A stretch of 27,773 bases of DNA from positions 1 to 27,773 of the forward strand of contig JBLRWQ010000041.1 of the NCBI GenBank assembly GCA_047921175.1, read 5' to 3'. Position 1 is the stretch's first letter, and each line of letters begins with the position of its first letter. The translations under genes and the position numbers were made by a program. Origin of the DNA: T1Sed10-7 sp047921175. GTDB lineage: Bacteria; Actinomycetota; Nitriliruptoria; Nitriliruptorales; Nitriliruptoraceae. The notes beneath the pieces are model-generated. The model was not told where the DNA came from and did not search any database. It saw only the letters and a program-made list of their open reading frames with translations. Shown piece by piece: positions 16,066 through 24,887 of this stretch.

Positions 16066-17891
16066 CCGCGGTCGGGCCGCGCGGCCAGGGGTCCGCCACC
16101 AGCTCCCGGGTGGCGGACCTGCTGGCCGCGATGACGCTCGAGGAGCGCATCGGCCAGATCACCCAGGTCGACCGCACCGCCATCAGCCCCGAGGAGGTGG
16201 CGGCGCTCGGGATCGGGTCGATCCTGTCCGGCGGGGGCGGGAACCCCGACCCGAACACGCCGGCGACCTGGCGGGCGATGGTCGACGAGTACGTCGACGC
16301 GTCCCGCCGCTCCCGGCTCGGCATCCCGCTGCTGTACGGCACCGACGCGGTCCACGGGCACTCCAACGTGGTCGGCGCCACGATCTTCCCGCACAACATC
16401 GGGCTCGGCGCCGCGGGCGACGCGGCACTGGTCGCCGCGATCGGGCGGGCCACGGCGCTGGAGACCGCGGCGACGGGTGCCCGCTGGGCCTTCGCACCGA
16501 CCGTCGCGGTCCCGCAGGACCCGCGCTGGGGCCGGACCTACGAGGGCTACGGGCAGGTGCCGGACCTGGTCGCACCGCTCGGTGCGGCCCTGGTCGACGG
16601 GCTCCAGGGCGAGGGGCCCGGCATCGACGTGCTGGCCTGCGCCAAGCACTTCATCGCCGACGGCGGCACGACCTGGGGCACCACCGGCGGAGCCGAGTGG
16701 TCGCCGTGGTGGGTCCGGTCCTACGGCAACCCCAACTGGGTGATCGACCAGGGCGACGCCCGTCTCGACGAGGCGACCCTGCGCGCCGTGCATCTGCCCC
16801 CGTACCAGGCCGCCATCGACCACCGCGTCGGCAGCGTCATGGCGTCGTACTCGTCCTGGAACGGGGACAAGGTCCACGCCCACCGCTTCCTGCTGACCGA
16901 GGTGCTCAAGGGCGAGCTCGGGTTCGCGGGCTTCGTGGTCTCCGACTACCTCGCCGTCGACCAGGTCAGCCCCGACTACCGCGAGGCGGTCGTGCGCTGC
17001 CTGACCGCCGGGGTCGACATGGTGATGGTGCCGTTCGACCACGAGCGGTTCCGCTCGACCGTCCGAGGGGCGGTCGAGGACGGGGCGCTGCCGATCGAGC
17101 GGCTCGACGATGCGGTGCGGCGCATCCTGACCGTCAAGGAGGCCATGGGCCTGCTCGACGAGGAGCAGCCGGCGCTGCCGGATCCTGCGATCCTCGGCTG
17201 TGCCGAGCACCGCGCGCTGGCCCGTCGGGCCGCGGCGGCCGGGGTCGTGGTCCTGGCCGACGAGGCAGGGGTCCTACCGCTCGCGACCGGGCCCGGGGCC
17301 GACGCGACGGTGCTGGTCGCCGGCGCCGCGGCCGACGACGTGGGGCTTGCCTGCGGCGGCTGGACGATCGAGTGGGGCGGTGGCGAGGGTCCGATCACGC
17401 CGGGGAGCACGCTGGCCGAGGGCCTGCGCGACCACCTCGGTGCCCGCGTCGTCGTGACCGGCGCGACCGCCGCAGACCCGTCCCCGCTGGAGGGGCTGCA
17501 GGCAGATGTCGGTGTGGTCACCGTCCACGAGGCGCCGTATGCCGAGGGGATGGGTGACCGGGAGCAGCTCGCGCTCGAGGCTGAGCAGGTCGAGCTGGTC
17601 CGGCGGGTGGCGGCACGGACGGACCGCACGGTCCTGATCGTGGTATCCGGGCGGCCGCTCGTCCTGTCCGAGGTGGAACGTGACGTCGACGCCATCGTCG
17701 CGGCCTGGTGGCCGGGGTCGGAGGCAGCCGGGGTTGCGGAGGTGCTGGTGGGGGCACGTCCCGTCGTGGGGACGTTGCCGCTCGACTGGCCGGCCGAGGA
17801 TCGCACCACGCCGGAGGCGACCGCGCCCCCGGCGGTCCGGTGGCCGCGCGGGTACGGGCTGCGGCCCGTCACCCGCGCGGCCATCGGCTGA
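16062..17891 (+). CDS. GH3 beta-glucosidase/exo-glucanase, ExoI type, intracellular
   Basis: This is a 609-residue two-domain GH3 enzyme, the length of barley ExoI-type exo-beta-glucanases, without a fibronectin domain. Domain 1 has IPLLYGTDAVHGHSNVVGAT, KHF at 195-197 and GFVVSDYLAVD with the nucleophile Asp295. Domain 2 has CGGWTIEWGG and the HEAPYAEGMGD block, in which Glu490 is the likely acid/base by comparison with ExoI. No signal peptide is seen, so it should act on imported oligosaccharides, releasing glucose from non-reducing ends. ATG 16062 overlaps the TGA of the phosphorylase-like gene, and GAGGTGA lies before it. ExoI-type enzymes accept beta-1,3 and beta-1,4 glucans, so the linkage stays open. 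It ends 10 bases from the convergent DUF983 gene. Confidence 0.9.
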   Translation: MTAVGPRGQGSATSSRVADLLAAMTLEERIGQITQVDRTAISPEEVAALGIGSILSGGGGNPDPNTPATWRAMVDEYVDASRRSRLGIPLLYGTDAVHGHSNVVGATIFPHNIGLGAAGDAALVAAIGRATALETAATGARWAFAPTVAVPQDPRWGRTYEGYGQVPDLVAPLGAALVDGLQGEGPGIDVLACAKHFIADGGTTWGTTGGAEWSPWWVRSYGNPNWVIDQGDARLDEATLRAVHLPPYQAAIDHRVGSVMASYSSWNGDKVHAHRFLLTEVLKGELGFAGFVVSDYLAVDQVSPDYREAVVRCLTAGVDMVMVPFDHERFRSTVRGAVEDGALPIERLDDAVRRILTVKEAMGLLDEEQPALPDPAILGCAEHRALARRAAAAGVVVLADEAGVLPLATGPGADATVLVAGAAADDVGLACGGWTIEWGGGEGPITPGSTLAEGLRDHLGARVVVTGATAADPSPLEGLQADVGVVTVHEAPYAEGMGDREQLALEAEQVELVRRVAARTDRTVLIVVSGRPLVLSEVERDVDAIVAAWWPGSEAAGVAEVLVGARPVVGTLPLDWPAEDRTTPEATAPPAVRWPRGYGLRPVTRAAIG

Positions 17892-17901
17892 CCGCAGCCG
17901 G

Positions 17902-18306
17902 TCAGGGCAGGTCGGAGCGGAACTCCTCGGCCTGGGCCGGGTTGAAGGTCATGTCCAGGCCGACCCAGATCGTCTTCGACCAGCCGTAGAGGGCGAAGGG
18001 CACGACGATGTTCAGCCCGATGCCGACCACCATCAGCATCGTCCAGGGCACGTCCGGCCAGGTCAGCAGGATGCCGCCGACGGTCCAGGCACCGAAGATG
18101 GCCAGCACCAGCGCCATGATCACGATCATCGCGCCGAGCCAGTAGCCCTCCTCACGCACGAAGGAGAACCCGCAGGTCGGGCAGGCCTCCTTGAGGTCGT
18201 TCGTGCCGGTGAAGATGCCGCGGCCGCCGCAGTAGGGGCAGGCCCCCTTGCAGCCCCGGACCAGCGGGGAGATGCGCGACGGTGGTGGCGTCGGGGTTGG
18301 CGGCAT
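17902..18306 (-). CDS. DUF983 zinc-ribbon membrane protein
   Basis: This is a 134-residue protein. Cys19, Cys23, Cys26, Cys42 and Cys45 (GCKGACPYCGG and CPTCG) form a zinc-ribbon-like N-terminal region. Two membrane helices follow (about 56-80 and 89-115), then the tail AEEFRSDLP. This is the DUF983 layout; the function is unknown, though some family members lie near cytochrome oxidase genes. The start ATG at 18306 is supported by GAGG upstream and by the protein's natural N-terminus. The frame continues upstream into the broken GNAT region but with no protein-like sequence. Confidence 0.85.
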   Translation of the reverse strand: MPPTPTPPPSRISPLVRGCKGACPYCGGRGIFTGTNDLKEACPTCGFSFVREEGYWLGAMIVIMALVLAIFGAWTVGGILLTWPDVPWTMLMVVGIGLNIVVPFALYGWSKTIWVGLDMTFNPAQAEEFRSDLP

Positions 18307-18440
18307 GCTGACGTCCTCGACCCTGCTCGTGCGGTCGCGCCGGGAGACGGGCCCGGGACCGTGACCACCGTATCGCTCCGCCGGTGCTCGGCGGCGCCTC
18401 GGAGGCCGCGCGACCGCTGCGACCGCCGTCGTGACGGTCC

Positions 18441-18795
18441 GGCACAGGCCAGGTGCTTGACGAGCACCAGGCACGGGTTGCCCTCCCGCAGCGTGTCAGC
18501 GGGATGCTCCTCCAGCGGGGTGTAGCCGACGTCGAGGGAGAACCGGCGCGTCAGCGCGTCGTTCGGGTCGGGATCGCTCGGGCCCAGGGTCTTGACCTGC
18601 AGGAACGCGACCCCGTCCGCCGCGAGGTCCCGCTCCGCCGCAGCCACCAGGGCCCGGCCGATGCCGTGGCGGTGCCAGGCCCGGCGCACGGCGAGCAGGT
18701 GGTGCTCCGCACCACTCCGGGAGCGCACGGAGCACCTCGTCGACGATCGCCGGGTCGCCGGTGTCGTGGCGCACCACCTCGACGCGTGTGGCCAT
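18441..18795 (-). pseudogene. Frameshifted GNAT N-acetyltransferase with missing middle
   Basis: ATG at 18795 has a perfect AGGAGGT five bases upstream and starts MATRVEVVRHDTGDPAIVDE, continuing to ALPEW, a normal GNAT N-terminus. The sequence then jumps frame near 18705-18722. The second half reads AEHHLLAVRRAWHRHGIGRA, then FLQVKTLGPSDPDPNDALTR and CLVLVKHLA, the normal C-terminal half of the same family. About 45-50 residues expected between ALPEW and AEHHLLAV are absent. The first frame continues as Gly/Pro/Arg noise to 18496. The second frame has no stop until 18126, inside the DUF983 gene. An internal deletion that shifted the frame explains this best; an assembly error is the alternative. 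Confidence 0.75.
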
Positions 18796-18934
18796 CGCGT
18801 ACCTCCTGTGACGGTCGTGCGGCCGTCGCCCGTGGGCCGTCGCGGACCTGTGGCCCTCCTCCCGGGCGCCCCACGATGCCAGACTCGAGTGGAGCGGGCC
18901 GGTCCCACGGGCCGGACCCACCGGGGGAGGGACC

Positions 18935-20371
18935 ATGAGCACGGGCCCGACGTCCACCGTCACCACCGCCCCGCAACGGCCACCCGCGCAACCCGTGACC
19001 CGGGGCGTGGCGGCCGGGTACGCCGCCGGCGACCTCGGGATCTCGATCGCCTACTTCGCGGTCGGGTTCTTCTTCCTGTTCTACCTCACCGACCTGGTCG
19101 GGCTGTCGCCGGCGGTGGCGGGGACGGTGGTGCTGATCGGCAAGCTGTGGGACGGGGTGAACGACCCGCTCATCGGGGTGCTCGTCGACCGGACCCGGTC
19201 CCGGCACGGGCGCAAGCGCGCGTACCTGCTCTACGGCGCGGTCCCCTTCGCGCTCAGCTTCGTCGCGCTGTGGTGGCTGCCCGCGGGCTCGGCCAGCACC
19301 GCCACGGCGGTGGTCGCGACCCTGCTGAGCCTGGTGTTCGCGACCACCTACTCGTTGGTCGGGGTGCCGTACCAGGCGCTCGTGCCGGTGATGACCGCGG
19401 ACTACGACCAGCGGACCCGCCTGGTGGCCTACAAGGCGATCGCGTCGGCGATCGGGGTCATCCTCGGGGGCGGCATCGCCCTGGTCGTGACCTCCCAGGC
19501 CGGCGTGGAGCAGGCGCTCCGGATCATGGCCGTCGGGTTCGGGGTGGCGATCGCGGTCACGATCCTCATCGCCGCGACCTCGACCCGGGCGCACGCCCGG
19601 TTCGACACCGTGCCGATCACCCCCGTGCCGCTCAAGCGCTACCTGCAGCTCCTGCTGGAGCCGAACGTCGCCGTGCTCATGGGCTACAAGGTGCTCGGGG
19701 CGGTGGCGACCGGGGTGCTGACCGCCTCCCTGCCGTACGTCGCCACCCACGTGGTCGGCTCCACCTCGGCATCGACCTACGCGCTCGCGGCCTACACCAT
19801 CACCGCGGCCGCGCTGGTGCCGCTGTGGAGCCGGCTGTCCAGGCGCATCGACAAGCGCCGGCTGATCCTCACCTCCAACGTCTGCGCGGCCGGGGTCCTG
19901 CTCGCGGTCGGGCTGCTGGCCGGGGCCGGGTCGACCGTGCTGTTCATCGCCGGCGCGGCGCTGCTCGGCACCGTGATGTCCGCCTACCTGGTCCTGCCGC
20001 CATCGCTCGTGCCGGACCTGGTGGACTTCTACGAGTACGAGCGCGGCGAGCGGCACGAGGCGGTGTTCTTCGGGCTGTGGATGACCGTCCACCAGCTCGG
20101 GTTGGGCGTCGCCGGCTTCGTGCTGGGGCTGTTCCTCGCCGGGTTCGGCTACGAGGCGGCCGCCGAGGTGCAGGACGCCACGGCGGTGCTGGGGGTGCGG
20201 CTGGCCTTCGCGCTGGTCCCGGGCACGTTCCTGGTGCTGGCCGCGCTGCTCCTGCTGCGCTACCGCATCACCCGGGAGCGGCTGGTCGCGGCGCAGGCCG
20301 TGCTGGCGGCCCGGGGTGGTGCCGCAACGGGATCGGACGGTCCGGCCCCGGGGACCGGGTCACCCGGATGA
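18935..20371 (+). CDS. GPH-family (MelB-like) cation symporter
   Basis: This is a 478-residue transporter with about 12 membrane helices. The N-terminal block DLGISIAYFAVGFFFLFYLTD and then KLWDGVNDPLIGVLVDRTRS followed by RHGRKRAYLLYG are the hallmarks of the glycoside-pentoside-hexuronide symporter family (K/D/N-DP, DRTxSRxGRxRPY). A cytoplasmic loop (about 205-225) and a second half ending in YRITRERLV follow, with a disordered Gly/Ala/Pro tail. The substrate is usually a sugar, but some relatives move other solutes. SD GGGAGGG lies before ATG. The TGA overlaps the ATG of the ligase-like gene. It diverges from the broken GNAT across 139 bases. Confidence 0.88.
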   Translation: MSTGPTSTVTTAPQRPPAQPVTRGVAAGYAAGDLGISIAYFAVGFFFLFYLTDLVGLSPAVAGTVVLIGKLWDGVNDPLIGVLVDRTRSRHGRKRAYLLYGAVPFALSFVALWWLPAGSASTATAVVATLLSLVFATTYSLVGVPYQALVPVMTADYDQRTRLVAYKAIASAIGVILGGGIALVVTSQAGVEQALRIMAVGFGVAIAVTILIAATSTRAHARFDTVPITPVPLKRYLQLLLEPNVAVLMGYKVLGAVATGVLTASLPYVATHVVGSTSASTYALAAYTITAAALVPLWSRLSRRIDKRRLILTSNVCAAGVLLAVGLLAGAGSTVLFIAGAALLGTVMSAYLVLPPSLVPDLVDFYEYERGERHEAVFFGLWMTVHQLGLGVAGFVLGLFLAGFGYEAAAEVQDATAVLGVRLAFALVPGTFLVLAALLLLRYRITRERLVAAQAVLAARGGAATGSDGPAPGTGSPG

Positions 20372-21684
20372 TCGCGACGGTCGCCCGGCAGGCGGTCGGC
20401 CGGTACCTGCGTTGGCGCTTCCTGCACCTGGACGCCGACCGGCTCGCCGCCCACCAGCAGCGACGCCTCGCGCGCCAGCTCGCCTACGTGCGCCGCCACT
20501 CGCCCTACTACGCCGAGCTGCTGCCTGCCGGGCCGCTGCGGCTGGAGGACGTCCCCACGATCGACAAGGCGGAGATGATGCGCTCCTTCGACCGCATCTG
20601 CACCGCCGGGCTGGACCGCGACGAGCTGGTCGCCTTCCGCATCGACCAGGAGCGTCGGGGGAGTACCGAGCTGTACCGCGGCCGGTACTCGGTCGGGCTG
20701 TCCAGCGGCACCTCCGGGAACAAGGTGCTGACCGTCCTGAACCGAAGGGAGCGTGCCCGCTACGCCACGTTGCTCTGGGCCCGCAGCGGCATCCCCCACG
20801 AGCTGACCCACCCCCGGGTGCTGTTCTGCCTGCGCACGAACAACCCGGCCTTCACCGCCATCACCGCCTTCGGGGTCGAGCTCGTCTACGTCGACTACCT
20901 CACCGCGGTCGAGGAGCTGCTGCGGCTGATCACGGCGCACCGGCTCGACGTGCTGGCCGGACCCCCGTCGGTGCTGAGCCTGCTGGCCGAGGAAGCCGAC
21001 CGGATCCCGCACCCCATCGCAGCCGTCCTGTCCTACGCCGAGGAGCTCGATCCCAACATGAGGGTTCGCCTGGCGCACACCTTCCAGGCGCCCGTCGTGG
21101 AGCTGTACCAGGGGGCCGAGGGCATGCTCGCGTTCACCTGTCCGGCCGGAACCCTCCACCTCAACGAGGACGTGACCCTCGTCGAGCTGGGGGAGGCCGT
21201 GGACGTCGACGGCACGGTCCGGCGCGCCATCGTCACCGACCTGTACCGCCGCACCCAGCCCTTCCTGCGCTACCAGCTGGGGGACCTGATCGAGGTCGAT
21301 CCGGCCCCCTGCGCGTGCGGATCGGCCTTCCGCAGGCTCAAACGGGTGCACGGCCGCGCCGACGCGGTCCTCGCGCTGGCGACGCCCGGCGGTGGGGCCG
21401 TCCGGCTCCTGCCGGACCACGTGCGCCGCTCCATCAACCAGGCCTCCGACGACGTGCTCGAGTACCAGGTGATCCAGCGGGCGGTGGATGACCTCGAGCT
21501 AAGGTTGAGGTTGAGTGATGGCGCGGATCGGGCCGGGATCGAGGCGGCGATCACGGCCAACCTCGCCCGTTGGGCCGGGAAGGCCGGTGGGCTGCTGCCG
21601 ACGCTCCGGTTCACCGACACGCCACCGGAGCGGCACCCGACCTCCCACAAGCTGATCCGGGTCCAGAACCGGATGACCCCGTGA
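20368..21684 (+). CDS. PaaK/CapK-like adenylate-forming ligase
   Basis: This is a 438-residue AMP-binding-superfamily protein of the phenylacetate-CoA ligase/CapK branch. The phosphate loop SSGTSGNK is at 112-119. YQGAEG from residue 247 is the aromatic/ATP motif, and RYQLGDLIEV carries the ribose-binding Asp motif. It is followed by a CxCG pair (PCACGSAF) common in this branch, and a short C-terminal domain ends SHKLIRVQNRM. It should activate a carboxylate as acyl-AMP, perhaps passing it to CoA or another acceptor; the substrate is not visible. It starts at ATG 20368 inside the previous stop (ATGA) with little SD, so translation is probably coupled. The next gene overlaps by GTGA. Confidence 0.85.
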   Translation: MIATVARQAVGRYLRWRFLHLDADRLAAHQQRRLARQLAYVRRHSPYYAELLPAGPLRLEDVPTIDKAEMMRSFDRICTAGLDRDELVAFRIDQERRGSTELYRGRYSVGLSSGTSGNKVLTVLNRRERARYATLLWARSGIPHELTHPRVLFCLRTNNPAFTAITAFGVELVYVDYLTAVEELLRLITAHRLDVLAGPPSVLSLLAEEADRIPHPIAAVLSYAEELDPNMRVRLAHTFQAPVVELYQGAEGMLAFTCPAGTLHLNEDVTLVELGEAVDVDGTVRRAIVTDLYRRTQPFLRYQLGDLIEVDPAPCACGSAFRRLKRVHGRADAVLALATPGGGAVRLLPDHVRRSINQASDDVLEYQVIQRAVDDLELRLRLSDGADRAGIEAAITANLARWAGKAGGLLPTLRFTDTPPERHPTSHKLIRVQNRMTP

Positions 21685-22730
21685 GCGCCGGTCCGCTGAT
21701 CGAGGTGGTCGACGACCTGGCCACCGCAGCTGGGCGGGCCTTCCTGGCACTCCCGCAGACGATCTACGCCGCGGACCCGTGCTGGGCCCCGGCCAGCGAG
21801 ACGGTGGTCGCCGAGCGCGTCGCTGACGCCGCAGCCGGCCTGATCGGTCTCCACGCGGTCGTGGCCACGGTGGCGGGTCGTCCCGCGGCCCGGGCCGCGG
21901 CGATCCTCGAGCCGGTCGCGGTGGATCCGGACGGCCGTCGCGAGGGGTGGATCGGCCTGGTCGAGTGCGCGCCCGGCCCGGATGCCACGGCCGCGGGTCT
22001 CACGGTCCTTGCGCACTGCCGGTCCTGGCTGACCGCCCAGGGGGCTGAACGGGTCGTCGGACCGCGGGTCGACGGCCTGGTCGCCGGGCTGCTGGTCGAC
22101 GGGTTCGACCAGCCCCAGGTGGTGCTGACCACCCACAACCCGCCGACCTACCCGGCGCTGTGGCACGCAGCCGGGGCCCGGCCCGTCACCTCGATGCTCA
22201 GCTACCGCTTCTCCCGTGAGCGGGTCCCACACTTCCCGACCCGGACCACGCCCGGCATCCGGGTTCGTGCCGCTGACCCCGCGGACCTGCCAGGCGAGAT
22301 CGCGCGGGTGCACGCCTTCCAGGCCGAGGTGTTCCGCGGCGGCGCCGGGCACCTCCCACGCTCACCCGAGGCGACCGAGCGGCTCGCCCGGCGCCTGCTG
22401 CCGCTCCTCGACCCGGACCTGGTCCTGCTGGCCGAGGACCGGGCTGGGCAGGTCGTGGGGATCCTCGTCTGCCTGCCGGACGCGTGGCAGCCCCGCGCCA
22501 CGGGCCAGGTCCCGGACCGGGCGCGGCTGGTGTCCATCGGGGTGCGTGCCGGCTGGCGACGGACCGGGGTGGCCCTGGCGATGGGCGCGGAGCTGGCCGA
22601 CCGGCTGCTCGTCCGCGGCTACCAGCACCTGGAGGGGTCCTGGGTACTCGGGCCGAACCGGGCGCCGCAGCTGCTCGCGGGTGCGCTCCAGGCGCGCCCC
22701 TCGCGCCGCTTCGAGCTGCTGGCCTGGTGA
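21681..22730 (+). CDS. YghO/GNAT-like acyltransferase-domain protein
   Basis: This is a 349-residue soluble protein starting at GTG 21681, whose last two bases plus the next A form the previous TGA. The opening FLALPQTIYAADPCWAP resembles the conserved start of YghO-type proteins (LPxxLYxxDPxWVP). The C-terminal region has VSIGVRAGWRRTGVALAMGAEL, a GNAT-like acetyl-CoA loop, and GSWVLGPNRAPQLLAGALQA, the family's end motif. The biochemical role of YghO relatives is unknown. Being coupled to an adenylate-forming ligase suggests it could use the activated acyl group; that is inference. Its stop lies 6 bases from the convergent AGCS stop, with no terminator between. Confidence 0.7.
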   Translation: MSAGPLIEVVDDLATAAGRAFLALPQTIYAADPCWAPASETVVAERVADAAAGLIGLHAVVATVAGRPAARAAAILEPVAVDPDGRREGWIGLVECAPGPDATAAGLTVLAHCRSWLTAQGAERVVGPRVDGLVAGLLVDGFDQPQVVLTTHNPPTYPALWHAAGARPVTSMLSYRFSRERVPHFPTRTTPGIRVRAADPADLPGEIARVHAFQAEVFRGGAGHLPRSPEATERLARRLLPLLDPDLVLLAEDRAGQVVGILVCLPDAWQPRATGQVPDRARLVSIGVRAGWRRTGVALAMGAELADRLLVRGYQHLEGSWVLGPNRAPQLLAGALQARPSRRFELLAW

Positions 22731-22736
22731 CCGCTG

Positions 22737-24215
22737 TCAGTCGAGGACCTTGGCGATCTCCCCGCTGGCGACCTGGGCGCGGTAGCCGAGGATCTCCTTC
22801 TTCACCAGCCGCGCCAGGATGTACAGCCCCAGCACGTTCGGGATGGCCATCAGGAACAGCATCGAGTCGGAGATCCCGATGACCGGACCCAGTGACAGCG
22901 ACGCGCCCACCACCACGAAGATGCAGAAGACGATCTTGAAGACCGTCTCCGCCGTCTCCGAGTCGTTGAACAGGTAGCCGGTGGACTTCATGCCGTAGTA
23001 GGACCAGGTCAGCATGGTGGAGAACGCGAAGGCGACCACCGCGATCGCGAGCACGTTCGGGAACCAGGGCAGCACCGTGGCGAAGGCCGCGGAGGTCAGG
23101 GCCACCCCGCCGAGCTCACCGGCGACCGGATCGAGGTAGGCGCCGGAGATGACGATGATCAGCGCCGTCATGGTGCAGATGACGACCGTGTCGATGAACG
23201 GCTCGAGCAGGGCGACGTGGCCCTCGGTGGCCGGGTGCTCGGTGCGCACCGCGGAGTGGGCGATCGCCGCGGAGCCGATGCCGGCCTCGTTGGAGAACGC
23301 GGCCCGCTGGAAGCCGACGATCAGGGCGCCGATGAGGCCGCCGTAGGCGCTGTCCAGCGCGAAGGCCTGTCGGACGATCTCGCCGAAGGCGGCGGGGACG
23401 GCCGACAGGTTCGCGCCGATGACGAACACCGCCGCGAGCAGGTAGACGCCGGCCATGATCGGGACGAGCTTCTCGGTCACGCGCGCGATCGACTTGATCC
23501 CGCCGATGATCACGGCACCAACGGTCACGGCGAAGGCCAGGCCCACGACCCAGCGCAGGTTCGCGATCGGGCTGTCGGCACCCCCGGTGACCGCGATGAT
23601 CTGTGCGGTGGCCTGGTTGGCCTGGAACATGTTGCCGGCGCCGATGGCCCCGCCGATGCACGAGATCGAGAACAGCACCGCGAGCGTCTTGCCGGCCCGG
23701 ACCCTGCCGGTCACCTCGGCGATGCCCTTCTCGAGGTAGTACATCGGGCCGCCGGACACGGTGCCGTCCGGCCGCTGCTGCCGGTACTTCACGCCCAGGG
23801 TGCACTCGGCCATCTTCGAGGACATCCCGAGGAACCCGGCGGTGATCATCCAGACCGTCGCACCCGGCCCGCCGATCGCGATGGCGACCGCGACCCCGGC
23901 GATGTTGCCGAGCCCGACCGTGCCCGAGACCGCGGTCGCGAGCGCCTGGAAGTGCGTCACCTCGCCGGCGTCGTCGGGGTTGGAGTACTGCCCGCGTACC
24001 AGATCCAGCGCGTGCTTCGGGCCGCGCAGGTTGATGAAGCCGAGGTAGACGGTGAAGAAGGCGCCGGCGGCCACCAGCCACAGCACGATCAAGGGCAGGT
24101 TCACCCCCGCGATCGGGACCGAGTAGAAGACCGCGCCCTCGATGGCGGAGGACACGGGATCCATCGCGGCGGAGATGCGCTCGTCGATGCTCTGGGCGAG
24201 GACCGGCTGCAGCAC
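22737..24215 (-). CDS. AGCS-family amino-acid:sodium symporter
   Basis: This is a 492-residue membrane protein of the alanine/glycine:cation symporter family. Motifs are HFQALATAVSGTVGLGNIAGV, the sodium/substrate region SGGPMYYLEKG, GAIGAGNMFQANQ, and the signature GFQRAAFSNEAGIGSAAIAHSA. About ten or eleven helices are visible. It imports alanine, glycine or related amino acids with sodium. The start is GTG 24215, chosen because GGAGG stands seven bases before it; the frame runs on to 24545 but is Arg/Pro-rich there and antisense-like to the stress-protein frame. It follows the universal stress protein gene by only 17 bases, so both are likely on one transcript. Confidence 0.92.
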   Translation of the reverse strand: MLQPVLAQSIDERISAAMDPVSSAIEGAVFYSVPIAGVNLPLIVLWLVAAGAFFTVYLGFINLRGPKHALDLVRGQYSNPDDAGEVTHFQALATAVSGTVGLGNIAGVAVAIAIGGPGATVWMITAGFLGMSSKMAECTLGVKYRQQRPDGTVSGGPMYYLEKGIAEVTGRVRAGKTLAVLFSISCIGGAIGAGNMFQANQATAQIIAVTGGADSPIANLRWVVGLAFAVTVGAVIIGGIKSIARVTEKLVPIMAGVYLLAAVFVIGANLSAVPAAFGEIVRQAFALDSAYGGLIGALIVGFQRAAFSNEAGIGSAAIAHSAVRTEHPATEGHVALLEPFIDTVVICTMTALIIVISGAYLDPVAGELGGVALTSAAFATVLPWFPNVLAIAVVAFAFSTMLTWSYYGMKSTGYLFNDSETAETVFKIVFCIFVVVGASLSLGPVIGISDSMLFLMAIPNVLGLYILARLVKKEILGYRAQVASGEIAKVLD

Positions 24216-24232
24216 GGTGGGACCTCCGGGGA

Positions 24233-24664
24233 TCACGGCACCACCGTCACGGGGACGTCGGCGATCTGGGTCAGGGTCGAGGGCACGCTCCCGAACAGCC
24301 GGGAGCGCATCCGGCCCTCGCCGGTGCGGCCGACGATGATGTGGTCGGCGTCGTACTCGCGGGCGAGGTGGTTGAGGAGCTCGGCCCGGTCGCCGTGCTT
24401 GGCGACGAGGACGACCTCGACGCCGTCGCCGACGTCCCGCTGGGCGGGTTCGAGCAGCTGGGCCCGGGCGGCCGCGAGTTCCTGTTTGCGACGTTCGTGG
24501 CGCTGCTCGTTCTCCTCCGGGGTGTTGAAGGAGTACGGCGACCACGGGATCACGTGCGCGAGCACCAGCGTCGCGCCGAGGTCGCGTGCGCGGCCGGCGG
24601 CGAAGGCCAGTGCCCTCCCCCCGGCATCGCTGCCGTCCACACCGACGAGCAGGACCTTGGCCAT
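24233..24664 (-). CDS. Universal stress protein (UspA family, ATP-binding type)
   Basis: This is a 143-residue single USP domain. It starts MAKVLLVGVDGSDAGGRAL, the usual first strand and nucleotide loop. The ATP motif G-2x-G-9x-G-S is complete at about 112-126 (GRTGEG through FGS), so this is the ATP-binding kind. The start is ATG 24664 with GGGAGC before it; the frame above it is not protein-like. It directly precedes the AGCS symporter gene on the same strand. USP proteins encoded with transporters can act as ATP-dependent regulators of them, as TeaD does for the ectoine transporter TeaABC; a similar role here is inference. The 223 bases between it and the flavodoxin gene contain no gene I could support. 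Confidence 0.9.
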   Translation of the reverse strand: MAKVLLVGVDGSDAGGRALAFAAGRARDLGATLVLAHVIPWSPYSFNTPEENEQRHERRKQELAAARAQLLEPAQRDVGDGVEVVLVAKHGDRAELLNHLAREYDADHIIVGRTGEGRMRSRLFGSVPSTLTQIADVPVTVVP

Positions 24665-24887
24665 CCCGGGCTCCCGTCCGGTCTGTGCCCGGCCGGCGTG
24701 CAGGGCCGGGCAGCGGGCACGCACGAGCGGCGAGCCCGGTCAGCCGCGCGCCTCCCAGCAGCGCGGTGCCGCGTCGTGCGGCCGGCGTACCCTAAGCAGG
24801 GAGGCACGGGATGGCAAGGGTCGGCTCCTCGACCGCGTCCAGCCGGCCTTCACGACGACCGTGGGGGAGGGGCCGTCCGCCTCGTGC

